A DNA stretch of 64,000 nt. Origin: Thiohalocapsa sp. ML1. GTDB lineage: Bacteria > Pseudomonadota > Gammaproteobacteria > Chromatiales > Chromatiaceae. The DNA lies in assembly GCF_001469165.1 (NCBI RefSeq), contig NZ_JABX01000001.1:124001-188000 (forward strand), written 5' to 3'. The position numbers and the translations under genes were made by a program. This document shows positions 14,781-22,700 of the stretch, piece after piece (the first letter of the stretch is position 1; every line of letters begins with the position of its first letter). Under the pieces are notes generated by a model. That model had not been told where the DNA came from. It ran no database searches and saw only the letters and a list, made by a program, of their open reading frames with translations.

Positions 14781-15908
14781 TCAGCGGTTGGACGCACGAA
14801 GCTGGTCGAGGTAGCCCAAGATAGGCTCGATGACGGGCTTGAGCTTGCGTCGCATCAGACTGCCGAGTGTGGTCGGGTCGCTCAGCACCGGGCGAATCAC
14901 GCTGTAGCCGACGCCGGACAGTACCCGCATCGCGACGAGATCCGCGCGCGCCTGCGGCAGGGTAGCGAGCACGGACCGCACGGCATCAGGCGCGGTGGCA
15001 GTGTCGGCGAAGGCCTCGGCCTCGGCGATGAGGTCGGGCAGCGCCATGCTCGGGTGACCCTCAGGGCGCAGGTCCGCAAAATACGCCCGCAGACAGTCGA
15101 AGGCGGCCGTCACGACATCCTGGTTCGGCGGCTTGTCCAACACGGTCGCGACCGTGCGCAGCCAGGTCTGCCCCTGACCGGACAGCACGCGGGCGAGCAG
15201 CGCGGCGATGGGGTTGCCGGCGGCGCGAAGGCCCGCCAGGCCCGTTTCGACGGCGGCGAGATCGACGCGTGCCGGCAGCGGCTGCGGCAGATCATCGGGC
15301 AGCGCCCGCAGAAAGCCGACCAAGTAGGCCTGCTTGCGGGCGGACTTGCTCCAGAGGTCCTGCACCTGCGCGGGCGTGAGCAGCCCGGGCTTGAGAACGA
15401 GCCGCACCGAGTCGGTCTGCGCGTCCGTCTCGGTCTCGAAGGGCAGGTAGTCGAGCACGTAGGCCGCGAGCACGGGTCCCATGGCGCTGGCGACGATCGT
15501 CGGGTTCTCCAACATGCGTCGGGCGTTGTCGGCGTCCTCCATGGCCCACCAGGCACGGCGGGCGAGCTCCTCGGTGAGGCCGGGCGAGCCCACCGCGGCC
15601 ACCACCGCTTCCGGCTCGCCGAGCATCAGAAGCTGCTCCAGGCTCTCGTCGCGCATCTGGCCCATGCGCGTCCAGCGCTTGAGATAGACGGGATAGCCGC
15701 CGGGCGAGCCCAGGATGTGGCCCGAGATCAGCTCGCGCACGGCACGCAGGTACTGCTCCGGGCGGCCGGTGGGCTTGAGCTCGACCTTGGCCTCGCCCTT
15801 GTCCGTGAGTCCGCAGACGACCAGCTTCGACTCGTCGATGCGGATCGCCTTCGGCTTGCTCGCGAGCAGCACGTTGAGCCGGAAGTTGTCTTCGCTGGCC
15901 AATTCCAT
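14781..15908 (-). CDS. dsrS: DsrS, cytoplasmic Dsr-cluster protein of unknown function
   Basis: A 375-residue soluble protein with no signal peptide or cysteine-rich motif, matching DsrS by position (last gene of the locus) and by its opening MELASEDNFRLNVLLASKPKAI and helical, leucine/alanine-rich body. No molecular function has been established for the family. The start at 15908 has no good ribosome site, and the gene is preceded by a structured G-rich heptad array rather than a normal leader, so its translation may differ from that of dsrR. No terminator could be seen after its stop. Confidence 0.85.
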   Translation of the reverse strand: MELASEDNFRLNVLLASKPKAIRIDESKLVVCGLTDKGEAKVELKPTGRPEQYLRAVRELISGHILGSPGGYPVYLKRWTRMGQMRDESLEQLLMLGEPEAVVAAVGSPGLTEELARRAWWAMEDADNARRMLENPTIVASAMGPVLAAYVLDYLPFETETDAQTDSVRLVLKPGLLTPAQVQDLWSKSARKQAYLVGFLRALPDDLPQPLPARVDLAAVETGLAGLRAAGNPIAALLARVLSGQGQTWLRTVATVLDKPPNQDVVTAAFDCLRAYFADLRPEGHPSMALPDLIAEAEAFADTATAPDAVRSVLATLPQARADLVAMRVLSGVGYSVIRPVLSDPTTLGSLMRRKLKPVIEPILGYLDQLRASNR

Positions 15909-15912
15909 GTTC

Positions 15913-15988
15913 AGGTGCTAGGTGCTAGGTGCTAGGTGCTAGGAAGATGGGGTGGGCTCCTAGCCCCTAGCCCCTAGCCCCTAGCCCC
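15913..15988. repeat. Inverted heptad array with G-quadruplex potential between dsrR and dsrS
   Basis: On the plus strand four AGGTGCT heptads (15913-15940) are followed by a 15-18 base spacer and four AGCCCCT heptads (about 15960-15988). The two arms are inverted copies differing at one base per heptad, so the transcript can fold into a long imperfect hairpin. The sense (minus) strand also reads four GGGG tracts separated by CTA, a canonical quadruplex pattern, starting 1-2 bases after the dsrR stop. It may act as a stability or termination element. Confidence 0.85.
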
Positions 15989-16303
15989 TCATCCAGCAGG
16001 CGGCTTGTAGTGCGGGTCTTTCGGGTTCAGGAACACGAAGTGGAGCTTGCCCGGCTCGACCTCGGCATAGTCCATGGTCGCCTGGTCGAGCAGCGGCACG
16101 TCCTCCGGCGACATGACGATGTCGACGCCTTCGCTCTGGAAGCGGATGTCGTCGTCGGAGATGGAGTCCTCGAACCCCATGCGGTACTCAATGGCGCCGT
16201 CTGGCTTCTGCTCGGCGGCGAGGCGCAGCGACAAGCCTTCGGCATTGCCTTGCTTCGCCGCCTTCAGCACTTGCTCGGCCGCAGCCGGGGTCAACTTGAA
16301 CAT
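15989..16303 (-). CDS. dsrR: DsrR, A-type iron-sulfur scaffold-like protein
   Basis: A 104-residue IscA/SufA/ErpA-fold protein (MFKLTPAAAEQVLKAAKQ, then LSLRLAAEQKPDG, IEYRMGFED, GVDIVMSPEDVPLLDQATMDY). True A-type carriers need three conserved cysteines; this protein contains no cysteine at all, so it cannot hold an Fe-S cluster in the usual way. This agrees with DsrR of Allochromatium, where the cysteines are not conserved and a post-transcriptional role in Dsr protein production has been proposed. It lies between dsrN and dsrS, with a small inverted repeat 27 bases upstream. Confidence 0.9.
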   Translation of the reverse strand: MFKLTPAAAEQVLKAAKQGNAEGLSLRLAAEQKPDGAIEYRMGFEDSISDDDIRFQSEGVDIVMSPEDVPLLDQATMDYAEVEPGKLHFVFLNPKDPHYKPPAG

Positions 16304-16329
16304 GCGTCTCTTCCCACTGCTGTCTGCTT

Positions 16330-16353
16330 GGCCGGCGGGTCTGGGTGCCGGCC
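16330..16353 (-). promoter_or_regulatory. Inverted repeat in the dsrN-dsrR gap
   Basis: GGCCGGC (16330-16336) and GCCGGCC (16347-16353) form a 7-bp stem with a 10-base loop in the 127-bp gap between dsrN and dsrR. No U-run follows, so it is more likely an intercistronic mRNA hairpin than a terminator. Confidence 0.5.
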
Positions 16354-16430
16354 CAATTCACGCGAAATCATAACGCGCCAACGCCCGCGGCGTCGCCCCG
16401 CGGGGTCAGTGCAGCCCCCGCCGGCGCGGC

Positions 16431-17807
16431 TCAGAGCCCGCCGCGGATGTGGGCGAGAAAGCGCTCCGTCCACGCAACGCCGCCCACCGAGCGCAGGTGC
16501 GCATAGCTCGCGAGCAGGTTCTGCTGCACGATGCCGTCGTGCCGCCCGTCGATGCCCTGCCCGCGCAGCACGCGGTAGGCGTAGGTCCAGTCCGGGTCCG
16601 GCGCGACGATGGCGGAGTGGTGAAACTCATGCGCGCGGATCTCGCCACCATGGGGGTGCTGCGCGCGCGGCCACGGAAAGGCCTCGGTCTCGGCGAGCCG
16701 CACATAGCCGCGGCCCTGCGGGCGCGCGTGCATCGCGACGTCGGCGTTCAGCACGCCGCACATGCGTGCGCGCCGGCCGTGCCAGTGCAGATGCTCGACA
16801 AGGTACATGAGCCCGCCGCACTCGGCGTAGGCAGGCCCGCCGGCGCGGATGAAGTCGCGCACGGCGGCGCGCATGGACGCGTTGGCTTCGAGCGCATCCA
16901 TGCGCATCTCCGGAAAGCCGCCGCCGATGAGGAGCGCGTCCACTGCGGGCAGATCAGCATCGTGTACCGGGCTGAAGGGCACCAGCTCCGCACCGCCGCG
17001 CTCGAGGCCCGCCAAGTCGTCGGGGTAGTAGAACCCAAAGGCGTCGTCCCGGGCGATGCCGATGCGCACCCGGGGCGCCGTGCTGATCGCCTCCGGCCAC
17101 ACCGCACCCGGCAGCCCGGGTGTCGGCACCGCGGCGGCGATGTCAGCGAGGCGCGGCAGGTCCAGGTGCTCGGCGACGATGCCGGCGATGCGCTGCACGG
17201 TCTGCTCGGCGGCGTCGGCCTCGTTGCTCGGCATCAGGCCGAGATGGCGCTCCTCGATGCCGAGCTCGTCCAGGCGCGGCACGGCGCCGAGCACGGGCAG
17301 GTCCGTATAGTGCTCGATGACGCGGCGCAGGTTGCTCTCATGCCGCGCGCCGCCGACCTTGTTGAGAATGACGCCGGCCAGATCGAGCGCCGGGTCGAAG
17401 GCGCGAAACCCGAGCAGCACCGGCGCGACGCCGCGGCCCATGCCCTTCACGTCCACAACCAGCACCAGGGGGGCGCCGAGCAGCTTCGCGAGCTCGGCGT
17501 TGCTGTGCGCCCCATGGAGGTCGATGCTGTCGAAGAGGCCGACGTTGCCCTCGATGAGGCCCAAATCCGCCCCGGCGAGCGCGCGGGCGAAGGCGCCGCG
17601 GATCTCATCCGCCGGGGTGGTGTGATAGTCGAGATTGAGGCAGGCACGACCGGCGGCCTGGCTCAGCCAGAGCGGGTCGATGTAGTCCGGCCCTTTCTTG
17701 AAGGGCTGCACGCGGTGCCCGCGGTCGCGAAACGCGCGGGTCAGGCCGATGCTGAGCGTCGTCTTGCCGGAGGACTTGCGGGTCGCGGCGAGGTACAGGT
17801 GCGGCAT
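16431..17807 (-). CDS. dsrN: DsrN, siroheme amidase (cobyrinic acid a,c-diamide synthase family)
   Basis: A 458-residue CbiA/CobB homologue. An N-terminal ATPase domain carries the P-loop ATRKSSGKTTLSIGL; the C-terminal glutamine amidotransferase domain has the nucleophile cysteine in AYAECGGLMYL and a catalytic histidine in EIRAHEFHHS. In Dsr-type sulfur oxidisers this enzyme is thought to amidate siroheme, giving the siroamide cofactor of DsrAB. The ATG at 17807 was chosen because the family begins with MPHLYLAA just before the P-loop; an ATG 60 bases upstream lies in a hairpin-rich stretch. It is co-directional with dsrP, 128 bp away. Confidence 0.93.
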   Translation of the reverse strand: MPHLYLAATRKSSGKTTLSIGLTRAFRDRGHRVQPFKKGPDYIDPLWLSQAAGRACLNLDYHTTPADEIRGAFARALAGADLGLIEGNVGLFDSIDLHGAHSNAELAKLLGAPLVLVVDVKGMGRGVAPVLLGFRAFDPALDLAGVILNKVGGARHESNLRRVIEHYTDLPVLGAVPRLDELGIEERHLGLMPSNEADAAEQTVQRIAGIVAEHLDLPRLADIAAAVPTPGLPGAVWPEAISTAPRVRIGIARDDAFGFYYPDDLAGLERGGAELVPFSPVHDADLPAVDALLIGGGFPEMRMDALEANASMRAAVRDFIRAGGPAYAECGGLMYLVEHLHWHGRRARMCGVLNADVAMHARPQGRGYVRLAETEAFPWPRAQHPHGGEIRAHEFHHSAIVAPDPDWTYAYRVLRGQGIDGRHDGIVQQNLLASYAHLRSVGGVAWTERFLAHIRGGL

Positions 17808-17935
17808 AACGGCGGCTGCGGGCTGGCTGCGCTCAGGCGCCCGCGCCGTTCTGGCACGGACGCGCACCCGCGTACAGCACGGGACGTGGCGTACCGCACC
17901 GCAGCGGCTGGGCTGACAGGCGGCTCAAGCCGGCC

Positions 17936-19165
17936 TCAGGCGGCGGACGCGGTGAGGCCGTCCATCTCCTTGTCGGACAAGGACTCCGGCAGGAACTGCA
18001 GCACGCGGATGCCGACGGAGACGATCAGCATCGCCACCGCGACGCCGCCGATGCCGAGCAAGAGCTCCGGCAGGCTCGGCACGTAGGGCGCGACGGTGCC
18101 GCCGATGTCCCCGGGCTCGCCGAAGGCGAGCACGGTCTTGCCCGGGAACATCTCCAGCGGGTACGCCTGGCTGCCGATGATGACGACGTACAGCGCGGCA
18201 AGACCCCCGGCGATGACCAGCGCGCAGGCGCCGGCGATCCAGTTCGGCTCCTTGCCGAGCCGCGGGTGGTACACGATGCCCAAGGGCAGCAGGCCGCCGA
18301 TCAGCACCCAGCCGCCCCAGAACAGCAGCGTGTAGATGCCGCCGCTGAGCAGGATGAAGTGCTCGAAGTCCGCGTCCTTGGCCCCGTAGAGGTTGGTCAG
18401 GTGGTAGATCAGCGTGAAGTAGAGCACCGCACCGATGAACAGCCCGAGCAGATCCTTGAGCCGCTTCAGCAGCTTGGGGCCGATGGGACGGCCGTCCCAA
18501 GCAAAGCTCGACATCAGCACCAGCATGTAGGCGGCAAGGCCGTAGGCGAAGGACATGACGACGAACATCGGCGCCAGCACGGCCGTGTCGTAGGCGGTGC
18601 GCCCCACCAGGAACCCGAAAATGGACCCGGTGCCGGTGGTGAGCGCGAGCCGCCACAGAAAGGCGAAGATGCCCACCGGGCGCTGGAACTGGTTGCCCTT
18701 GCGCTCAGCCATGGTCCACAGGTAGCCGATGGTGATGGCGAGGAAGCCGGTGTACAGGAAGATGTTCCACGCGAAGATCGACGTGAAGTTGTACGTGGTC
18801 ATCGCAACCACAAGCCGATCCGGCCGGCCGAGATCGAGCACCAGCACCAGCAGGCCGCCCACCAGCAAGCCCGCCGCCATCAGCCCGGACAGGCGCGCCA
18901 GCGGCTTGTACACGGGCTTGTCGAACACGGTGCCGATGGAGGCGACATTGAGCGCGCCGGAGGCGGCAAGGATCAGGAACACCGCGAAGACGTGCGGCAG
19001 GCCCCAGACCACCGAGTTGGTCATGCCCGTGACCCAATGCCCCTCATGCTCCATGTACAGCGCGGCGGCACCGCCGATGGCGATGACGGCGGCGAGGGCG
19101 GCAAGCAACCCCCAGTAACGCTCGGGTTGGATCAGCCATTCGCGGTAAACGATTCTCTTGGCCAT
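17936..19165 (-). CDS. dsrP: DsrP, NrfD-family membrane subunit of the DsrMKJOP complex
   Basis: A 409-residue integral membrane protein of the NrfD/PsrC family with about ten predicted hydrophobic helices (for example around residues 16-40, 52-72, 90-112 and onward). It exchanges electrons with the quinone pool as part of the transmembrane DsrMKJOP complex. The start MAKRIVYREWLIQPERYW is typical, with the ATG at 19165. It is 66 bp from dsrO, and a short 6-bp hairpin lies in that gap (19191-19208). The C-terminal tail after the last helix is short and soluble. Confidence 0.94.
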   Translation of the reverse strand: MAKRIVYREWLIQPERYWGLLAALAAVIAIGGAAALYMEHEGHWVTGMTNSVVWGLPHVFAVFLILAASGALNVASIGTVFDKPVYKPLARLSGLMAAGLLVGGLLVLVLDLGRPDRLVVAMTTYNFTSIFAWNIFLYTGFLAITIGYLWTMAERKGNQFQRPVGIFAFLWRLALTTGTGSIFGFLVGRTAYDTAVLAPMFVVMSFAYGLAAYMLVLMSSFAWDGRPIGPKLLKRLKDLLGLFIGAVLYFTLIYHLTNLYGAKDADFEHFILLSGGIYTLLFWGGWVLIGGLLPLGIVYHPRLGKEPNWIAGACALVIAGGLAALYVVIIGSQAYPLEMFPGKTVLAFGEPGDIGGTVAPYVPSLPELLLGIGGVAVAMLIVSVGIRVLQFLPESLSDKEMDGLTASAA

Positions 19166-19231
19166 CGTGGATCTCGGTGCTGCTGCCCGGGCGGCCCGTG
19201 CCGGCCGCGCGGCGGGTCGGGGGGATCGGAA

Positions 19232-20029
19232 TCAGAGGCCCGCGTAACGGACGCCGGTGTTGAGCCCCAGGTCTTCACGGATCTGTCGGCTCGGCTGGCC
19301 GCGCAGGGCCTTGCGCAACGGGCTCGTCGGGTCCTTGATGTCGCCGAAGACGATGGCGTTGTGACCCAGGGCGGCGCAGGCATCTGCGCAGGCGGTGGAG
19401 TCCTGGCCGTCGTCACGGCGGTGCGCGCAGAGGTTGCAGCTCTCGACGCAACCCTTGCCGCGCGGGGCGCGGCTGAACTTTTCCTCCACCTGCTCGTGGA
19501 TGAATGAGCGTGCCTTGTACGGGCAGGCCATCATGCAGTAGCGGCAGCCGATGCAGGTGTGGCGGTCCACCATGACGATGCCGTCGGCACGCTTGAACGA
19601 CGCGCCGGTGGGGCAGACGTTGACGCAGGGCGGATGCTCGCAATGCTGGCACATCAGCGGCAGGTTGGTCACATGGCCGCTGACCTTGTCCTCAAGCTTG
19701 ACCTTGCGCACCCACACTGACCGCTGGTTCTGCCATTTCGCGGCCGCCTGGCCATGCGGGCGCACCTGCAGATCGAGACCGTTCTCCTCGGCGCAGGCAT
19801 CGACACAGGCACTGCAGCCTTCCGCGCACTTGCTCGTGTCGATGAAGAGGCCCCAGCGGTGGCGGTCGTCCACCGGCTCGGCGCGCGGCGCGGCGTCGGC
19901 GTCATCGGCGCCGGTCAGCGCACTCAGAGCCACGACTACGCCGACCCCGCCGGCACTCCCGGCGATACCGCCGGCGGCGACGCCGAGGAAGTGGCGACGG
20001 CCTTCGTTCAGTTGTTCGTCTCGGCTCAT
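19232..20029 (-). CDS. dsrO: DsrO, periplasmic ferredoxin-like Fe-S protein with Tat signal
   Basis: A 265-residue protein. The N-terminus has a Tat motif RRHFLGVAA followed by a hydrophobic stretch, so it is exported folded. Four [4Fe-4S] sites are indicated by cysteine groups: CAEGCSACVDAC, CQHCEHPPCVNVC, CIGCRYCMMAC and CVESCNLCAHR with a later CADAC. It passes electrons between the periplasmic cytochrome DsrJ and the membrane subunit DsrP. The start ATG overlaps the dsrJ stop (ATGA, 20026-20029), so the two are translationally coupled. Confidence 0.95.
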   Translation of the reverse strand: MSRDEQLNEGRRHFLGVAAGGIAGSAGGVGVVVALSALTGADDADAAPRAEPVDDRHRWGLFIDTSKCAEGCSACVDACAEENGLDLQVRPHGQAAAKWQNQRSVWVRKVKLEDKVSGHVTNLPLMCQHCEHPPCVNVCPTGASFKRADGIVMVDRHTCIGCRYCMMACPYKARSFIHEQVEEKFSRAPRGKGCVESCNLCAHRRDDGQDSTACADACAALGHNAIVFGDIKDPTSPLRKALRGQPSRQIREDLGLNTGVRYAGL

Positions 20030-20538
20030 TGGTGTTCACCCTCTGCCGGCGCGGCGTAACCGACCCCCGCGGTGCGGGGTGGTCGTGCACCGGGCACGAG
20101 CTGCTGGTGGGCCGCCGCTGTCTCTTGGTTCCATCCCTCACCCTTCGGGATGGTCGCGTGACAGTCGAAACAATTCACCTTCACCGCGGCATAGTCGTGG
20201 CAGGCGGCGCAGAATTGCCCGTGCTCGTTGATCGCGATGGGCTCGTTGTTCTCATCATGGCCCGCGTGGCAAGCAACGCAGCCGATGAGGCTGTGCTTGG
20301 TGGAGCGGATACCGCCATACACGGTGGTGTCGCGCTGGTGCTTGATCACCTCCATGTGGTTGCGACGCATGTACTCGGTGGGCTCGACGCAGTTGCCGAG
20401 CGCCGCCGCCTTGGAGCTGTCGACGACGAAGTCGCCGACGCCCGTCGCCTGCACCGCGCCCACCAGGCCCAGCAGGAGGGCCGAGAGCAGGAGCGCACCG
20501 ACGCGGGCACGCAGTGGCTGTGGCTGATTGTGTGTCAT
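20026..20538 (-). CDS. dsrJ: DsrJ, periplasmic triheme cytochrome c
   Basis: A 170-residue protein with an uncleaved-signal-type N-terminal hydrophobic helix (residues 12-30) and three CxxCH heme sites: CVACH, CAACH and CFDCH. A further cysteine in GNCVEPTEYMRRNH matches the DsrJ residue proposed as unusual His/Cys heme ligand. An ORF extends upstream to 20742 but runs through dsrL coding sequence; the ATG at 20538 gives the expected signal anchor. It lies between dsrL and dsrO and overlaps dsrO by 4 bases. It is part of DsrMKJOP. Confidence 0.94.
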   Translation of the reverse strand: MTHNQPQPLRARVGALLLSALLLGLVGAVQATGVGDFVVDSSKAAALGNCVEPTEYMRRNHMEVIKHQRDTTVYGGIRSTKHSLIGCVACHAGHDENNEPIAINEHGQFCAACHDYAAVKVNCFDCHATIPKGEGWNQETAAAHQQLVPGARPPRTAGVGYAAPAEGEHQ

Positions 20539-20548
20539 CGCTCTGTCC

Positions 20549-20584
20549 CGAGCGCCGATGGACCGGCGGTCCATCGAACGCTCG
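20549..20584 (-). promoter_or_regulatory. Hairpin in the dsrL-dsrJ gap
   Basis: CGATGGACC (20556-20564) and GGTCCATCG (20568-20576) form a perfect 9-bp stem with a 3-base loop, and an outer CGAGCG/CGCTCG pair (20549-20554 and 20579-20584) extends it. It occupies most of the 67-bp gap just upstream of the dsrJ start. There is no U-run, so it is probably an mRNA stability element rather than a terminator. Confidence 0.6.
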
Positions 20585-20605
20585 TGGTTGCTGGTTGCGC
20601 GGTGG

Positions 20606-22567
20606 TTACTCGCCAAGGCCCATCTTGATGTAGCCCGTGGGGCAGACGTCGGCGCAAATGTGGCAGCCGATGCACTTGGCATAGTCGGTGTCCACGTAGC
20701 GGCCGGTGGTTTTCTGATCCTTGTTGACGCGGAACACGGCATCCTGCGGGCAGAAGATCACGCAGTTGTCGCACTCAAAGCACATGCCGCAGCTCATGCA
20801 GCGCTTGGCCTCGGCGATGGCCTCGTCCGTGGTGTAGCCGATGACGCGCTCCTTGAAGTGGCCCAGCACCTCCTCGGCACTCGGCACCTCTTCCTTGCGC
20901 AGGTAGCGCGCCTCGTACTTGAAATGCCCGAGGAACAGCTCGTCGTGCGGAATGACCTCGGCGCCGGAGCGATCCTCGTAGTTGTGGATCGCGTAGTTGG
21001 CGTCGGAGGTGCCGCGCAGATCGCCGGACTCCTGCACCTTGAACTGCTCGGGCGCCAGGTGCGCCTCGGTCATCTTCTCCAGCAGGTTGAAGTGGTGCAC
21101 GTCCACCTTCGGGCGCTTGCGCTGCTCGACCTGGTTCAGGTAAGCATCAATCGAGTCAACGGCGATCCAGGCCTGGCCGATGGCAGTGGTCAGCAGGTGC
21201 GGACGGATGATGTCGCCGGCGACGAAGTGGCCGGGCTTGTCCGGCACCTGATAGAACTTGTCGGAGTTCATCAGGCCGCGGCCGTTGTCGAAGTCCTCCA
21301 GGCCGGTGAGGTCGCCGCCCTGACCGATGGCGGAGACCACCAGATCGGCCTCGAGGACCCGCTCGGTGCCCTCCACCGCCGTCGGGCGCCCGTCCTTCAT
21401 CTCGCAATCGGCGACCTTGAGGCCGATGGCGCGGCCGTTCTCGTTCTTGATGACCTCCAGCGGCATGACACCATCGAGGACCGTCACGCCCTCATGCAAG
21501 GCATCGTGCACCTCGTGCTCGGCGGCGGTCATCTTGTCGCGCGTGAACAGCGAGGTCAGCGTGACCTCGGCGCCTTCTGCGGCGGCCGTCATGGCGGTGT
21601 CGTGGGCGACATAGCCGTTGTGGATCACGGTCTCGGGCAGGTCGCTCTTGCCGCTCTTGGTGATGTGGCCGAGACGCCGCGCAACGGAGACGACGTCGAT
21701 GGACGTGTCGCCACCGCCGACGCAGACGACCTTCTCGGCGGTGACCTTCATGCGGCCTTCGTTGAAGGCCTTCAGAAAGGCGACACCGGAGACGCAGTTC
21801 GGCGTGCCTTCCCAGCCGGGCACCGGCAGACCGCGGCCGGACTGGCAACCGATGGCCCACAGGATGGCGTCGTAGTCCTGCTCCAGTTGCTCCACGGTGA
21901 CATCGGTGCCGACCTTGGTGTTCAGCTTGACCTCGATCTGGCCCATGTCGAGGATGCGGTTGATCTCGGCATCGAGCGCGTCGCGCGGCACGCGATAGCC
22001 CGGGATGCCGAAGCGGAACATGCCGCCCAAGCCGCTGAGGGCCTCGAAGATGGTGGCCGCGTGGCCCTTGCGCCGGAGCTGGTAGGCGGCCGCGAGGCCA
22101 GCCGGTCCGCCGCCAATGATGGCGATGCGCTTGCCGGTATCCTGCGGGGCCGGCGCGAACCTGTAGCCCTCGGCAATGGCCGTGTCGCCGATGAACTGCT
22201 CGACGGCATTGATGCCGACGAAGTCTTCGAGCTCGTTGCGGTTGCAGCCGTCTTGGCAGGGCGCCGGGCAGACCCGGCCCATCATGGACGGGAAGGGGTT
22301 CGCATCGGTGGAGCGGCGGAACGCGTACTCCTGCCAGGTCACGCCTTCCGGCGGCTGCTCCAGCCCGCGCACGATCTGCAGCCAGCCGCGGATGTCCTCA
22401 CCGGACGGGCAACTGCCCTGGCAGGGCGGCGTCTTGTGGACGTAGGTCGGACACTTGTGGGAGGTATCCTGGACGAAGATTTGCTCGGTGAGCTTGTCCC
22501 ACACGTTGTCGCCGTCCTCGAACCGACGCCAGGAAAGCTTGGTCATTTCGTCGCTGGAAGTTGCCAT
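20606..22567 (-). CDS. dsrL: DsrL, NAD(P)H:acceptor oxidoreductase (iron-sulfur flavoprotein)
   Basis: A 653-residue cytoplasmic protein related to glutamate synthase small subunit. Cysteines at CQGSCPSGED and CPAPCQDGCNR bind N-terminal clusters, IAIIGGGPAGLAAAYQL is the FAD fold, VVCVGGGDTSIDVVSVARR the pyridine nucleotide fold, and a C-terminal ferredoxin part has CMSCGMCFECDNC and CIGCHICADVCP. In reverse Dsr metabolism DsrL takes electrons from DsrAB and reduces NAD(P)+. It starts at the ATG 22567 after TAAGGAG. The long form with the C-terminal ferredoxin domain fits sulfur-oxidiser type DsrL-1. Confidence 0.94.
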   Translation of the reverse strand: MATSSDEMTKLSWRRFEDGDNVWDKLTEQIFVQDTSHKCPTYVHKTPPCQGSCPSGEDIRGWLQIVRGLEQPPEGVTWQEYAFRRSTDANPFPSMMGRVCPAPCQDGCNRNELEDFVGINAVEQFIGDTAIAEGYRFAPAPQDTGKRIAIIGGGPAGLAAAYQLRRKGHAATIFEALSGLGGMFRFGIPGYRVPRDALDAEINRILDMGQIEVKLNTKVGTDVTVEQLEQDYDAILWAIGCQSGRGLPVPGWEGTPNCVSGVAFLKAFNEGRMKVTAEKVVCVGGGDTSIDVVSVARRLGHITKSGKSDLPETVIHNGYVAHDTAMTAAAEGAEVTLTSLFTRDKMTAAEHEVHDALHEGVTVLDGVMPLEVIKNENGRAIGLKVADCEMKDGRPTAVEGTERVLEADLVVSAIGQGGDLTGLEDFDNGRGLMNSDKFYQVPDKPGHFVAGDIIRPHLLTTAIGQAWIAVDSIDAYLNQVEQRKRPKVDVHHFNLLEKMTEAHLAPEQFKVQESGDLRGTSDANYAIHNYEDRSGAEVIPHDELFLGHFKYEARYLRKEEVPSAEEVLGHFKERVIGYTTDEAIAEAKRCMSCGMCFECDNCVIFCPQDAVFRVNKDQKTTGRYVDTDYAKCIGCHICADVCPTGYIKMGLGE

Positions 22568-22671
22568 GGATAACGCTCCTTACGCTGCGAGCTGTCGCGC
22601 CCGCTTGTCGATGAGGTTCTGGTCGACGCGCCGTCGGCCGGTGTCGTTGAGCTGAAAGACTGCCTCCGCCG

Positions 22672-22692
22672 GGCCGCCGTCTTGCGGCGGCC
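22672..22692 (-). promoter_or_regulatory. Hairpin in the dsrK-dsrL gap
   Basis: GGCCGCCG (22672-22679) and CGGCGGCC (22685-22692) form a perfect 8-bp stem with a 5-base loop, 9 bases after the dsrK stop. No U-run follows. The rest of the gap (22580-22670) contains a start-less but protein-like minus-strand frame ending DKRARQLAA. Confidence 0.55.
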
Positions 22693-22700
22693 GGCCCCGT

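Noticed and set aside
15913-15988. CRISPR-like or VNTR gene array between dsrR and dsrS
   Set aside because: Units are 7 bp and inverted; they fit the heptad arrays seen at three other sites.
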